This document shows positions 35,377 to 43,432 of a stretch of DNA of 64,000 nt, piece after piece (positions within the stretch are counted from its first letter, which is position 1; each line of letters starts with the position of its first letter). Source of the stretch: G963665925 sp050596425 (GTDB lineage Bacteria; Bacillota; Clostridia; Peptostreptococcales; Acidaminobacteraceae); NCBI RefSeq assembly GCF_050596425.1, contig NZ_CP192292.1:2046001-2110000 (forward strand). Reading direction: 5' to 3'. Position numbers and translations under genes: made by a program. The notes under the pieces are model-generated. The model saw only the letters and a program-made list of their open reading frames with translations, was not told the origin of the DNA and searched no databases.

Positions 35377-36141
35377 ATGAAAAGAATTTTAAATGTTTCA
35401 GGCGTGAGCAAAAGCTATGGTTTTGCATCAAAAACAACAAATGCTTTGAATAATGTGAACTTGGAAATATATAGAGGGGAGATGGTGGGAATAATGGGGC
35501 CATCAGGTGCGGGAAAGTCCACACTCTTGAATGTGGTTTCCACAATAGATAAACCCACCGAAGGTATTATTGAAGTGAATCAGGTCAAGGTGAATAAAAT
35601 GAAAAGACGTGATCTTGCTGATTTTCGTGCTAGAAACCTTGGGTTCATTTTTCAGGACTACAACTTGCTTGACACATTGACCATTGGAGAGAATATAGCT
35701 CTGCCCCTGACTATAGCAGGTCATGCCCATAATAAGGTTGTTGATTTGGTTAATGAAAAGGCCTTGCAACTTGGAATAGAGACCCTTCTAGATAAGTTCC
35801 CATTTCAGTGTTCAGGTGGTGAAAAACAGCGTGCAGCTGCGGTAAGAGCAATGATTCACAATCCGTCCTTAATTTTAGCGGATGAACCAACGGGGGCGCT
35901 AGATTCCAAGTCTTCACAGGCCTTGTTGTCAACCCTACATAAGATGAAAACAGAACTTACAGCCTCAATCATGATGGTGACTCATGATCCCCTTGTGGCC
36001 AGTCATTGTGACAGGGTCTACTTTATTCAAGATGGACAAATATTCAATCAACTGATAAAGGAGAAGGGCGAAGAAAGATTTTTTGATCGTATTCAAGACG
36101 TCGTAACCATAATGGGAGGGAAAAATGAGCCTCTATTTTAA
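35377..36141 (+). CDS. BceA-like ABC transporter ATP-binding protein
   Basis: This 254-residue ATPase of the MacB/BceA type has Walker A GPSGAGKSTLLN near residue 42, signature FQCSGGEKQRAA, Walker B LILADEPTGALD and H-loop MVTHDP. GAAGGAGGC precedes the ATG. It overlaps the permease gene by 17 nt. It energises removal of peptide antibiotics in Bce systems. Confidence 0.93.
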   Translation: MKRILNVSGVSKSYGFASKTTNALNNVNLEIYRGEMVGIMGPSGAGKSTLLNVVSTIDKPTEGIIEVNQVKVNKMKRRDLADFRARNLGFIFQDYNLLDTLTIGENIALPLTIAGHAHNKVVDLVNEKALQLGIETLLDKFPFQCSGGEKQRAAAVRAMIHNPSLILADEPTGALDSKSSQALLSTLHKMKTELTASIMMVTHDPLVASHCDRVYFIQDGQIFNQLIKEKGEERFFDRIQDVVTIMGGKNEPLF

Positions 36142-38047
36142 GTTGATCAGCCGCAACGTAATAAGGAACGCTAAGCTGTACTCAGCCTATTTCACTTCTA
36201 TGACCTTATCGGTTATGATCTATTTCGTACTAAAAAGTATGGAGCTCAATGACACTGTTGTCGTGCTTTCTGAATATTATCAGAACATACAGTCAGGAAT
36301 CGTTATTGCAACAACCGTCGTGACTATAGCCGTGACCGTTCTTGTGCTCTATTCAAATATGTTTTTTATCAAAAGACGTAAAAGAGAGATCGGTCTCTAT
36401 GCTCTGGTAGGCATGCCCCACAGAAAAATAGCAAGAATTGTGGCTATGGAAACTCTCATTGCAAGTCTGGTTTCACTGACAGTTGGTCTACTTGCAGGCA
36501 TTTTGGTTTCCAAATTGAATTTCTATGTGCTACTCAGGTTGCTTGATGAGAAAGTTTACATGGAAATGCCGGTTAATATGCATGCTGTCCTGAACACGGT
36601 AATGTTTTTTGGTGGCATCTCATTAATAACCCTAGTGTCCAATGCCTTTATTGTTTATAGGGTCCAGCTAATCGAACTTTTTAGAGCTGAATCGAAAAAC
36701 GAAAAGCATATTGGAAATCCAACGGCCATACAAGTTCTTATGGGAGGGTTATCCATTGCATGTCTTGGAGTTGCTTATTATTTAGCTCTAAGGCTGGTTG
36801 AAGATTTCACCGCATACGATTTTTACACCTCGTTTGGTCTTGTTGTCCTGGGCACCTTTGGCGTATATATTTATGGTATGCCCATGCTGCTTAGACTCGT
36901 ACAGAAGAGGCAGAAATATTATTACAAGAAATACAATATGATCATCATGCGGCAAGTGTCACACAATGTCTTATCGAATTCTAAAATGCTGGCCATTGTG
37001 ACCCTGCTTGTATCCTGTACACTAGGGGCTATGAGTGTTACCCTGGGACTCTATGACTCACAGCTTCTAAAGAGTGATTTACAGGCGCCTGTTTCGTATA
37101 TTATTGAATATGGTGAAGACGATATTGGAAAACAAGAAGTGGATGAACTTCTGCAAGCCTATAAAGAAGATCACCCTGTTGTTTTTCATGAGCATTTAAG
37201 CCTACCCATTGCTGAAAGTGATGTTTTGAGAACCAAGATGCTGGTTATGCCCAAGTCTAAATACAATAGAATATTAGGCGAATTAGACCTGAGTTCAAAA
37301 GCACAGGAACTAAGAAATGAAGCCAATATTAATGGCAATCAGGCCCTCTTAGTTTCTAACATTAGAAGGCGGGCTGATGGTATGGATGAAATTATGGACA
37401 AAGCATTAGAGCTTGGCCAGGACACAGTTTATATCACACAAACCAGTCCTCTTGGTGTTGATAATGAGTTCATGTCAATAATGCCAACGCTTGTTGTTGA
37501 TGATGCTGTTTACAAAAATTATGTTGGGTCTGCTCCTGAAAAGATAGTACGATCCTATATTTTGGTGGACAATCATAAGCGGGCCAAAGACCTGACTGGG
37601 GATATGAAGATGATCTTGGGGGATGAGTGGCGTATTCATTATAGTCACTACGTGGTTTATAAAAGGAATTTGGCAGATAAGGCCACGGTCTTATTTATTG
37701 GAGTGTACGTGGGTCTAATATTTTTGATTGCATCTGGCAGCACCTTGTCAATTAAGCAGTTGACAGGAGCCCTAAGAGATAAAAAGACATTTTCTATGCT
37801 CAAAAATATGGGCATCAATGAAAGAGGTATTAGGGAGATTCTTTCAAAACAAATAGCGGTGAATTTTTTTGTACCAGTTCTTTTATCAGCTGTTCATCTC
37901 ATATTTGCCCTCAATTTTGTCGCCAGTGTTTATGAACAACATCTGGGGCATGCCATTGGACTTTCAACAGCAACCTTTATGTTCGTTTATCTGCTCTATT
38001 ACATGAGTACAGTCCAGTCTTATTACAAAATAGTAAATACAATATAA
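36125..38047 (+). CDS. BceB-like ABC transporter permease
   Basis: This 640-residue permease has the BceB plan of about ten helices: one near 18-38, three between 55 and 175, two between 200 and 255, and two around 290-310 before the large external domain. That domain of about 210 residues spans roughly 315-515 and binds peptide antibiotics in BceB. Two or three helices follow at the C-terminus. The FtsX-like stretch RRKREIGLYALVGMPHRKIARI is clear, in two overlapping halves, near residue 85. GGGAGGG precedes the ATG. The external domain decides specificity, and its target here is unknown. Confidence 0.92.
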   Translation: MSLYFKLISRNVIRNAKLYSAYFTSMTLSVMIYFVLKSMELNDTVVVLSEYYQNIQSGIVIATTVVTIAVTVLVLYSNMFFIKRRKREIGLYALVGMPHRKIARIVAMETLIASLVSLTVGLLAGILVSKLNFYVLLRLLDEKVYMEMPVNMHAVLNTVMFFGGISLITLVSNAFIVYRVQLIELFRAESKNEKHIGNPTAIQVLMGGLSIACLGVAYYLALRLVEDFTAYDFYTSFGLVVLGTFGVYIYGMPMLLRLVQKRQKYYYKKYNMIIMRQVSHNVLSNSKMLAIVTLLVSCTLGAMSVTLGLYDSQLLKSDLQAPVSYIIEYGEDDIGKQEVDELLQAYKEDHPVVFHEHLSLPIAESDVLRTKMLVMPKSKYNRILGELDLSSKAQELRNEANINGNQALLVSNIRRRADGMDEIMDKALELGQDTVYITQTSPLGVDNEFMSIMPTLVVDDAVYKNYVGSAPEKIVRSYILVDNHKRAKDLTGDMKMILGDEWRIHYSHYVVYKRNLADKATVLFIGVYVGLIFLIASGSTLSIKQLTGALRDKKTFSMLKNMGINERGIREILSKQIAVNFFVPVLLSAVHLIFALNFVASVYEQHLGHAIGLSTATFMFVYLLYYMSTVQSYYKIVNTI

Positions 38048-38048
38048 A

Positions 38049-38078
38049 TTGCATAGTATCATACGCTTGTGGTATAAT
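38049..38078 (+). promoter_or_regulatory. Sigma-A promoter for the DUF3793 gene
   Basis: TTGCAT and TATAAT lie 18 bp apart directly after the bceB-like stop. Transcription would start near 38085, inside the Fur box. Confidence 0.65.
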
Positions 38079-38084
38079 TAAGAT

Positions 38085-38104
38085 GAAAATGATAATCGTT
38101 ATCA
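38085..38104. promoter_or_regulatory. Fur box
   Basis: GAAAATGATAATCGTTATC matches 17 of 19 bases of the classical Fur box GATAATGATAATCATTATC and contains the 7-1-7 core TGATAAT-C-GTTATCA. It overlaps the predicted transcription start. Confidence 0.8.
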
Positions 38105-38118
38105 AGCGGGTGATGAAT

Positions 38119-38727
38119 ATGACAATGAATATAAAAACAAAATTCAACAATTCTTCTTGTAATCTAAAGGGCTGTCAGGGACATATGAAATGGCTTATTG
38201 AAACTCTGGGCCCAGTGATTTTAGGTGCAAAGCCAGCTGAAATAATCAGCTATCCCAAATTTGACTGTGGGCGCTGTGAAAAATTACAGGCCATAGACAC
38301 CAATTTTGAGAAAACCATCAAAGTGAGATACAGAAAAATCACTCAAGATAATGGACAAATCAAAATTATATTTTATGATCCCTTGCATTTGTATGAAACG
38401 CTTCACGACAGACGAAATAGAAGGTTTTTGACCTCTCTAGGCTATCCTGAAAAGGGAACACTGGAGGATTATCTGGAAATTTTGGCATCTAAACTTCGTA
38501 AAGGCGAGTGTCCAGATGAAATAGGTGTCTTTCTAGGGTATCCGCTAAAGGACGTTCTTGGATTTATGGGTCATCCATCCCTAAAATTTACGAAAGTTCA
38601 GTACTGGCGTGTGTATGGTGACGCAAGAATATCCGATGAGAAGTATAAGAAAATTATTGAAACGCGAAATGAGATAAAGTGTATGATGAACGAAAGTTCA
38701 TTATCTTGTGTCCTAGCAGGTATTTAA
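38119..38727 (+). CDS. DUF3793 family protein, Fur-regulated
   Basis: This protein of about 202 residues matches the DUF3793 family of Firmicutes. Family-like stretches are HMKWLIETLGPVILGAKPAEII, here near residues 20-40, then RRFLTSLGYP and FPDEIGVFLGYPLKDVLGFMG (read CPDEIGVFLGYPL). Cysteines in CGRCEK may bind metal. In-frame codons back to 38083 overlap the promoter start and Fur box, so I use the ATG at 38119 behind GGGTGATG. The Fur box implies induction under iron limitation. Biochemical function is unknown. Confidence 0.78.
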   Translation: MTMNIKTKFNNSSCNLKGCQGHMKWLIETLGPVILGAKPAEIISYPKFDCGRCEKLQAIDTNFEKTIKVRYRKITQDNGQIKIIFYDPLHLYETLHDRRNRRFLTSLGYPEKGTLEDYLEILASKLRKGECPDEIGVFLGYPLKDVLGFMGHPSLKFTKVQYWRVYGDARISDEKYKKIIETRNEIKCMMNESSLSCVLAGI

Positions 38728-38747
38728 ATTAAAGTATAAAGAGTTAG

Positions 38748-38806
38748 ATGGCATATGTCAGACATGGTTCCTTAGGACTTTTGCATGACATATGTCATTT
38801 CTTTTG
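38748..38806 (+). terminator. Terminator after the DUF3793 gene
   Basis: ATGGCATATGTCA pairs with TGACATATGTCAT (one G-U) around a 25-nt loop, followed by a T-rich tail. Confidence 0.7.
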
Positions 38807-38846
38807 CAGACATTTTATATATAATACATCTTGTAGGTTGTAAATA

Positions 38847-38963
38847 GAGCGACTTGTAAAATGTTATTCAATAATCCTCATCATCCCCTATATAGGGATT
38901 TAAAAGCAAGAAATCTATATATGGAATGACGAGGATGTGGATCTGTAATTTTACAAGTGCCTG
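38847..38963 (-). repeat. Palindromic intergenic repeat, copy C
   Basis: In this direction it starts GAGCGACTTGTAAAATG and ends ATTTTACAAGTGCCTG, so it is inverted relative to copies A and B. Inner arms ATCCTCATCATCCCC and GGAATGACGAGGAT pair imperfectly. It lies 12 bp before the nucleoside hydrolase ribosome binding site. Confidence 0.83.
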
Positions 38964-38988
38964 AATAAACAAATCAGGAGTGATTATC

Positions 38989-39933
38989 GTGAAAAAAATA
39001 ATACTAGATGTTGACACCGGTATAGATGATGCTATTGGAATCATGCTGGCATGCGCTTCACAGGAAATTGACATACAAGCCATTACAACTGTATCGGGAA
39101 ATATAGATTTGGTTTCAGCAACAAGAAACACCTTAAGGGTTTTGAAGGTTATAAACAAATATGATATACCAGTTTATGCCGGAGAAAAAGCCCCCCTAAA
39201 AAGGGATGTTCGATATGCAACTGAAATACATGGGAGCACAGGGCTTGCAGGCCAACTTCCAGATGTTGATGTGGAGACAAGGCTAACAGACATACTCAAG
39301 TCAAATGAGACCGCTGTCGATGTCATTATAAAAACCATAAAAGAGAATAAAAATGAAATCACAATGGTCATGACAGGTCCTGAAACCAATTTTGCAAGAG
39401 CGCTGGAAAGAGAACCTCAAATCCAAGACTGGGTTAAAGAGGTCATTATTATGGGCGGTGCTGCGGATATTAGAGGCAATGAGTCTCCTGTTGCAGAGTT
39501 TAACATTGCTATCGACCCAGAGGCTGCTGAAATGGTTTTTAGTTCACGTGCAAGTGTCACCATGGTGGGCCTTGATGTGACAACCAGAGCTCTATTAACA
39601 AGGGATAGAATTGCAGAAATTACCTCAAATAAAGTTGTGAGAGACTTTGTTCATGGGGCCACCTATGACTATATGGAAAGATACCATAAAAAACATGGCG
39701 TATATGGGTGTTGCATGCACGACCCACTTGCTGTGTCCCTTGCCATTGATCCGGACTTGGTGAAGAAGGTCCATCGTTTTGTAGGTGTGGAAACAAACAG
39801 CCATTACTGTGATGGTATGACAGTGTGTGACTTTGATGGTCGCTGGAATAAAGAAGCAAATGTCCATGTTGCCATGGATATTGAACCCAAAATCTTCATC
39901 GACTTTTTGATTGACAGATTAAATCGTCTCTAG
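38989..39933 (+). CDS. Inosine-uridine preferring nucleoside hydrolase family protein
   Basis: This 314-residue enzyme has the calcium-binding signature DVDTGIDDAIG at residues 6-16 and the MTGPETNFARAL and MGGAADIRGNESPVAEFNIAIDPEAA stretches (the latter read in parts near 150-175). A DPLAV motif near 245 supplies the last metal/ribose contact. It cleaves the N-glycosidic bond of ribonucleosides for salvage. I use GTG 38989 behind AGGAG rather than GTG 38980, which overlaps that site. Copy C of the repeat lies in its leader. Confidence 0.93.
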   Translation: MKKIILDVDTGIDDAIGIMLACASQEIDIQAITTVSGNIDLVSATRNTLRVLKVINKYDIPVYAGEKAPLKRDVRYATEIHGSTGLAGQLPDVDVETRLTDILKSNETAVDVIIKTIKENKNEITMVMTGPETNFARALEREPQIQDWVKEVIIMGGAADIRGNESPVAEFNIAIDPEAAEMVFSSRASVTMVGLDVTTRALLTRDRIAEITSNKVVRDFVHGATYDYMERYHKKHGVYGCCMHDPLAVSLAIDPDLVKKVHRFVGVETNSHYCDGMTVCDFDGRWNKEANVHVAMDIEPKIFIDFLIDRLNRL

Positions 39934-39986
39934 TCAGTTCAAGCAGATCAAAGACATAATGAATTACAAGGACAGGAAAAAAACAC

Positions 39987-40015
39987 TTGACAAATTGTAT
40001 TAGAACAATTAAATT
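39987..40015 (+). promoter_or_regulatory. Possible upstream promoter with inverted repeat
   Basis: TTGACA is followed 17 bp later by TAAATT. The spacer holds the inverted repeat AATTGT-N6-ACAATT. It lies about 120 bp before the stronger T-box promoter. It may be a second, repressor-controlled promoter of the cys operon. Confidence 0.35.
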
Positions 40016-40108
40016 TTATCATAACAATTCAAAACAATCGTGATGGTGTGCAAAGCAGTGGCAAATGAAAGTGCACAAAAAACGTATGATTTATTTTTGA
40101 AAAACCTA

Positions 40109-40137
40109 TTGACAGGTAAATGACATCACGTTATAAT
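40109..40137 (+). promoter_or_regulatory. Consensus sigma-A promoter of the T-box/cysK-cysE operon
   Basis: TTGACA and TATAAT match the consensus exactly at 17-bp spacing, about 40 bp before the T-box leader. Confidence 0.88.
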
Positions 40138-40175
40138 CTGAATTAAGTTAAATCCAATTAAAACACTAGGAAATG

Positions 40176-40451
40176 CAATGACGAAGGAGAGTAATCAGTG
40201 AAGAGCGAGTCTCTGAACTGGATTTTTAAGAGAACGGGTGATGGTGGAAATCCCGTAAATCCGGCTGATGAAGTGCCCTTCTGAGCTTCGTACCGAAAGT
40301 ATAAGTAGGCTGCGACGGGTTCTCCCGTTATAGAGATACGGCATGAAAGTGCCTGAGAGGTGGATACAATTAGAGTGGAACCGCGGAGTGAACAGCTTCG
40401 TCTCTAGCATACGCATTTAAATGTGCGTGCTTGGAGACGAGGCTTTTTTAT
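40176..40451 (+). ncRNA. T-box riboswitch (tRNA-Cys responsive)
   Basis: The leader contains the T-box sequence AGAGTGGAACCGCGG at 40372-40386. Stem I features include the GGTGATGGTGGAAATCC segment near 40240. A specifier-like TGC at 40311-40313 stands before the GACGGG-TTCT-CCCGTTA stem, so uncharged tRNA-Cys is the expected ligand. A terminator follows, and cysK and cysE lie directly downstream, which agrees with Cys. Uncharged tRNA would favour the antiterminator and turn on cysteine synthesis. Confidence 0.92.
40393..40451 (+). terminator. T-box intrinsic terminator
   Basis: GCTTCGTCTCTA and TGGAGACGAGGC pair, with an inner ACGCAT/ATGTGCGT stem, and end in T6. It competes with the antiterminator that contains the T-box sequence. 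Confidence 0.88.
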
Positions 40452-40559
40452 TTGAGAAAAGGGAAAACCTAATGTGTTCAAATCTCAATGGATGTCAAAA
40501 AAGTTATGGATGGAACGAGACGTTCCACGGCTAAGCGATGTGAATTGAGGAGGATACAC

Positions 40560-41477
40560 ATGATTTATAACAATACTTTAGAAATGATTGGCAACACACC
40601 GGTACTGAAACTAAGCAAGCTGACAGATGAGACTATGGCTGATGTCTATGTCAAGCTTGAAGGGGCCAATCCAGCGGGTTCGGTGAAAGACAGAGCTGCA
40701 CTGGGTATGATAGAAGCTGGTGAAGCAGCAGGCGCCTTGAAGCCAGGTATGACAATTGTTGAACCGACAAGTGGTAACACAGGCATTGCAATCGCAATGA
40801 TTGGTAAGTTGAAAGGCTATAAGACAGTCATCGTTATGCCTGAGACAATGAGTGTTGAGAGAAGAAAAATGATCAAGGCTTATGGGGCTGAACTTATACT
40901 GACAGAAGGCGGACAAGGTATGCGAGGAGCCATCAACAGAGCTGAGGAAATGCTTGAAAATGGCGATGTGTTTATTCCTTCGCAGTTTGATAACGAAGCC
41001 AACCCAATGAAGCACTATGAAACAACAGCCGAAGAAATATTTAAGGACATTCCAGACATCGACGCCTTTATAGCAGGTGTTGGCACAGGCGGAACCATAA
41101 CAGGTGTAGGCAAAAAGTTAAAGGCTCTAAAAAAAGATGTAAAAATTGTTGCGGTAGAACCTGAACAGAGTGCAGTTTTATCAGGTGGCCAACCTGGACC
41201 ACATAAGATTCAAGGCATTGGTGCAGGATTTGAACCTGAAATATATAATGGCGAATTTGTGGATGAGGTCAGAACCATTCATCAGGATGATGTATTCAAC
41301 GCAGGAATAGAAGTGGCGGCTAAGGAAGGTCTACTGCTGGGAATATCGGCTGTTGGAAACGTCCTTGCTGCTATCGAACTGGCGAAGGACTTGGGACCAG
41401 GTAAGAAGGTAGTCACAATTGCACCTGATGGTGGTGAAAAATACCTGTCCACTGGACTGTTTGGAAACGGCAATTAA
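40560..41477 (+). CDS. cysK: Cysteine synthase (O-acetylserine sulfhydrylase)
   Basis: This 305-residue PLP enzyme makes cysteine from O-acetylserine and sulfide. The PLP lysine is in GSVKDRAALGM near residue 43, the substrate loop is PTSGNTGIA near 68, and the phosphate-binding GVGTGGTITG near 178. ATG 40560 follows TGAGGAGG; an in-frame start at 40488 just after the terminator is not needed. cysE follows after 27 nt. Confidence 0.95.
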   Translation: MIYNNTLEMIGNTPVLKLSKLTDETMADVYVKLEGANPAGSVKDRAALGMIEAGEAAGALKPGMTIVEPTSGNTGIAIAMIGKLKGYKTVIVMPETMSVERRKMIKAYGAELILTEGGQGMRGAINRAEEMLENGDVFIPSQFDNEANPMKHYETTAEEIFKDIPDIDAFIAGVGTGGTITGVGKKLKALKKDVKIVAVEPEQSAVLSGGQPGPHKIQGIGAGFEPEIYNGEFVDEVRTIHQDDVFNAGIEVAAKEGLLLGISAVGNVLAAIELAKDLGPGKKVVTIAPDGGEKYLSTGLFGNGN

Positions 41478-41504
41478 TCAATAGGATCAGATATGGAGGA
41501 TCTC

Positions 41505-42086
41505 ATGTTTAAATCAATGAAGGCCTACCTGAATAATATACGTGAAAATGACCCTGCGGCTAGAAGCGTTTTAGAAGTTTTAGTCCTCTATCCAAGTGTT
41601 CATGCTGTGGGATTATACCGTGTTTCCAATGCCCTTTGGAGGAAAAAGTTTTACTTTACTGCAAGACTTATATCCCAGTTTGCAAGATTTATAACAGGCA
41701 TAGAAATACATCCTGGAGCGACAATTGGAAAACAACTTTTCATTGATCATGGTATGGGTGTGGTCATTGGTGAAACGACTGAGATCGGTGACAATGTGAC
41801 CCTCTATCAGGGGGTGACCCTAGGCGGTACAGGCAAAGACACTGGTAAACGTCATCCAACGATTGGTTCAAATGTTGTCATTGGATCAGGCGCTAAAGTT
41901 CTTGGACCCATTTATATCGCTTCAGGCAGTAAAATTGGGGCCAATAGTGTCGTTCTAAAAGACACAAAGACAGATTCAACAGCGGTTGGTATTCCAGCAA
42001 GACTTATAGGCGGAAGAGATCGTGCTGTGGTTGATATTGCAGAGTTTAAAAAGGGACAATCCATATATAACGATATGGTTCTATAA
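41505..42086 (+). CDS. cysE: Serine O-acetyltransferase
   Basis: This 193-residue left-handed beta-helix acetyltransferase makes O-acetylserine from serine and acetyl-CoA, the substrate of CysK. Marks are GIEIHPGATIGKQLFIDHGMG near residue 62 (in two parts), VIGETTEIGDNVTLYQGVTLGG, and RHPTIGSNVVIGSGAKVLG. ATG 41505 follows GGAGG. It lacks the longer N-terminal helical domain of E. coli CysE, as is usual for Firmicutes. Confidence 0.95.
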   Translation: MFKSMKAYLNNIRENDPAARSVLEVLVLYPSVHAVGLYRVSNALWRKKFYFTARLISQFARFITGIEIHPGATIGKQLFIDHGMGVVIGETTEIGDNVTLYQGVTLGGTGKDTGKRHPTIGSNVVIGSGAKVLGPIYIASGSKIGANSVVLKDTKTDSTAVGIPARLIGGRDRAVVDIAEFKKGQSIYNDMVL

Positions 42087-42107
42087 TAAAAATGCGTTCA
42101 TTCAAGG

Positions 42108-42142
42108 AAAAGGCTGTCACATGATTTTGTGTGCAGTCTTTT
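42108..42142 (+). terminator. Probable terminator after cysE
   Basis: AAAAGGCTGTCACA and TGTGTGCAGTCTTTT form an interrupted stem. The tail is TTTT only. Confidence 0.5.
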
Positions 42143-42238
42143 GCTTTGTCTAAAAGCTTAGGGGAATTTTAGCCCCTGTGCAGATTTTAGCTCTGGAGTG
42201 GGTATGATTTAATAAAATGGAGTAAAAGAGGTGATACT

Positions 42239-42520
42239 ATGTGCGGAAGATTTTATTTGGATGCAGATTTTGACGAAGTCCTTAGACATTATTTTGATGT
42301 TGTCGGAGACTATCCCATAGATGATTACGAACCCAAAGAAATATTTCCATCAAATGCTATCCCTGTTGTTCACAGGGGGAAAAAAGTCGAGAAAACCATT
42401 CATTTAATGAAGTGGGGATTCGCTCCTTCCTTTATGAATAAGCTTGTCATAAATGCTCGATCTGAAACAGTCTATGAAAAAAAATGTTTAAAGAAGCTTT
42501 TTTCAGAAGACGGTGCCTAG
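42239..42520 (+). CDS. YedK/HMCES-type SOS-associated peptidase, N-terminal part (frameshifted)
   Basis: This half of an SRAP-domain protein holds the catalytic cysteine at position 2 (MCGRF), which crosslinks to abasic sites in single-stranded DNA, and the conserved MKWGFAPSF and INARSET stretches. The frame then runs through GAA AAA AAA TGT (42477-42488) into a stop at 42520. The rest of the protein continues in the -1 frame from that A8 run. One more A, or a -1 ribosomal shift at A_AAA_AAA, would give a normal protein of about 203 residues. Confidence 0.88.
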   Translation: MCGRFYLDADFDEVLRHYFDVVGDYPIDDYEPKEIFPSNAIPVVHRGKKVEKTIHLMKWGFAPSFMNKLVINARSETVYEKKCLKKLFSEDGA

Positions 42521-42849
42521 TGCCTGCATCGGGCTATTATGAGTGGGAACAGAAGCTGGATGAAAATAACAAAATGCAAAAAATAAAACATTCCTTCGAA
42601 CGACCCGATCAAAAAATCTTTTCAATGGCAGGAATTTATGATAGATTTTTTGATAAGGATGGACAGCCATTTTGGGCAGTGACAATATTAACCCAGCCTG
42701 CAACCCAGCAAGTGAAAGATATTCATGATCGTATGCCCCTTATATTGGATAAGGATATGGAAACAATCTGGATTCAGAGTTATGACTTAGATTACTCAGA
42801 ACTTTTCAAAATACTAGAACGAAGGGGTCCGGAACTCATAATAAAGTAA
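42484..42849 (+). CDS. YedK/HMCES-type SOS-associated peptidase, C-terminal part (frameshifted)
   Basis: This -1 frame carries the rest of the SRAP domain: FKEAFFRRRCLVPASGYYEW with the active-site glutamate, then FSMAGIYDRF, and the histidine in IHDRMPLIL. It overlaps the first part by 37 nt. No ribosome binding site is seen before its ATG at 42484, so independent translation is unlikely. Either the gene is broken, the run is a sequencing error, or the frame is restored by slippage. Confidence 0.85.
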   Translation: MFKEAFFRRRCLVPASGYYEWEQKLDENNKMQKIKHSFERPDQKIFSMAGIYDRFFDKDGQPFWAVTILTQPATQQVKDIHDRMPLILDKDMETIWIQSYDLDYSELFKILERRGPELIIK

Positions 42850-42870
42850 TGCAGTCACCAGGAGGTGTCA

Positions 42871-43239
42871 ATGTATAAAATAAAGGCTTTTAAAGAAATG
42901 AATGCTGTTCTTGGTATTCTAAAGGGAAACTTAACAGTAGAAGAACTCAATGCGTATGGAAATGATGTTGTTCGGGAAATTGAGAATAAGCTCATGCCAC
43001 AGTTCACTTACCTACTAGATGTGTCCAAGTATAACCACGGTTCAGATGGAGTCAGTGAAGGCTTAATAGGAAAAATGGAAGAAATCGAGTATTTCTTAAA
43101 TAAGATGGGGCTGGATGAGATCATTGTTATTGGATCGAACAAGTCAGACAAGTCAAATAGGGACCATGAGAGTGACATCAAGAAAGTCTTTTTTTCAGAC
43201 CTTGATGCGGCGATTAGCTATATGTCACAAAAGGCATAA
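42871..43239 (+). CDS. Hypothetical protein, STAS/SpoIIAA-like
   Basis: This 122-residue protein has an alternating beta-alpha pattern with VLGILKGNLTVEEL near the start, FTYLLDVSKYNHG in the middle and IIVIGSNKSD near 90. That resembles SpoIIAA/STAS-like folds, but no family signature is firm. GGAGGTGTCA precedes the ATG. It stands after the YedK gene, with its own hairpin terminator. Confidence 0.55.
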   Translation: MYKIKAFKEMNAVLGILKGNLTVEELNAYGNDVVREIENKLMPQFTYLLDVSKYNHGSDGVSEGLIGKMEEIEYFLNKMGLDEIIVIGSNKSDKSNRDHESDIKKVFFSDLDAAISYMSQKA

Positions 43240-43265
43240 AGACTTTGAAATGTGTCTAAATGAAT

Positions 43266-43299
43266 AACCTGTATGAGCATCTAAGCTTATACGGGTTTA
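43266..43299 (+). terminator. Hairpin after the STAS-like gene
   Basis: AACCTGTAT and ATACGGGTT pair (one G-U), followed by a short T-rich stretch. Confidence 0.55.
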
Positions 43300-43369
43300 T
43301 TATTTGCTAAAATAGCGGATGGCGTCTTGCTTGAAGATCATAAAGAAGTTGCATAGGGAAAGATGACCC

Positions 43370-43401
43370 AAAATGGGGAGGCGAGTAGCCTCCCCGTTTT
43401 C
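43370..43401. terminator. Bidirectional terminator, mainly for the minus-strand alaX-type gene
   Basis: AAAATGGGGAGGC and GCCTCCCCGTTTT form a stem of about 12 bp with a 5-nt loop, and T or A runs on both sides. Confidence 0.85.
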
Positions 43402-43432
43402 ATTCAAACTTAGTGGTTGACAGGCTTGCAGA

